The notes under the pieces are model-generated. The model made no database searches. It was given only the letters and a program-made list of their open reading frames with translations, and was not told where the DNA came from. Made by a program: the position numbers and the translations under genes. A stretch of DNA of 64,000 nt from Fonsecaea monophora (Eukaryota; Ascomycota; Eurotiomycetes; Chaetothyriales; Herpotrichiellaceae): assembly GCF_001642475.1 (NCBI RefSeq), contig NW_019174015.1:62001-126000 (forward strand), given 5' to 3'. Below, one piece after another: positions 63,900-64,000 of this stretch; the first letter of the stretch is position 1; each line of letters starts with the position of its first letter.

Positions 63900-64000
63900 C
63901 AAGGCGGTCCAACAAATCACTCAAAATCAGCTCAGCTAATCCACCTTACCTTGTCATCAATCTCTGCATCTACAAGCACAAGTTTATGTAATATAGTCAC

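Larger units (their letters stand above)
61380..64000. other. gene-poor right end with repeated GTAC words
   Basis: About 2.6 kb with no credible gene. The longest plus-strand frame (61421-61951) has no motif and no family resemblance. The last 1.8 kb is rich in GTACTTGTAC, GTACAAGTAC and GTACTCGGTAC words on both strands, listed separately. Short tandem repeats are also present. It could be a long regulatory region, a 3' flank or a decayed segment. Confidence 0.6.

Noticed and set aside
1..64000. tRNA, rRNA, transposase, viral and CRISPR signatures
   Set aside because: Looked for T-loop-like GGTTCGA with paired arms, reverse transcriptase or transposase motifs and regularly spaced repeats, and found none convincing. 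A covariance-model scan would be decisive for small RNAs.

Overview
This window looks like a stretch of nuclear chromosome from a filamentous ascomycete (Pezizomycotina). The genes are fungal orthologues (NAR1, SSZ1, SEC26, MON2, VPS26, RRP40, MMS2 and an endopolyphosphatase), with three Zn2Cys6 regulators. Introns are mostly 50-120 nt with CTAAC-like branch points, and genes are spaced by 0.2-1.5 kb. I cannot place the genus. I see no transposon, virus, rRNA, recognisable tRNA or CRISPR array. Exon joins are read by eye from splice consensus, reading frame and family motifs.

Layout. (1) 0-5 kb: two class II aldolase paralogues flank a Zn2Cys6 regulator gene, a probable small catabolic cluster cut by the left edge. 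(2) 5.8-21.3 kb: beta-COP (SEC26), a five-module Cys-rich GPI-type wall protein, gluconokinase, VPS26 (retromer) and MON2, so three membrane-traffic genes lie close together. (3) 21.8-25.2 kb: a polytopic membrane protein of unknown function diverges from a Cys-rich single-span surface protein. (4) 25.7-35.5 kb: the UEV Mms2, a LYR-motif protein, an inositol-type sugar transporter, NAR1 (cytosolic Fe-S assembly), a MIX23/CID2 family protein and an Fpg-type DNA glycosylase. (5) 35.9-43.8 kb: a FucP-like MFS permease, an FSH serine hydrolase, RPS27, then RRP40 and SSZ1 sharing one promoter region. (6) 44.7-54.7 kb: an MFS transporter, a zinc-less MDR oxidoreductase, an Mpv17 family protein, a small PSI-like membrane protein, a DUF3237 protein and an endopolyphosphatase. 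(7) 55.7-61.4 kb: two divergent Zn2Cys6 regulators with a near-palindrome between them. (8) 61.4-64 kb: no credible gene, but several copies of a GTAC-rich word.

Most of the window is housekeeping sequence whose neighbours do not form pathways. The parts most likely to hold new biology are the aldolase/regulator cluster, the divergent membrane/surface protein pair, the intergenic palindrome, and the repeated GTAC words at the right end. Two introns (in MMS2 and in the 58.8 kb regulator) are in-frame and stop-free, so simple ORF reading would give wrong proteins. I did not find a convincing undescribed system.
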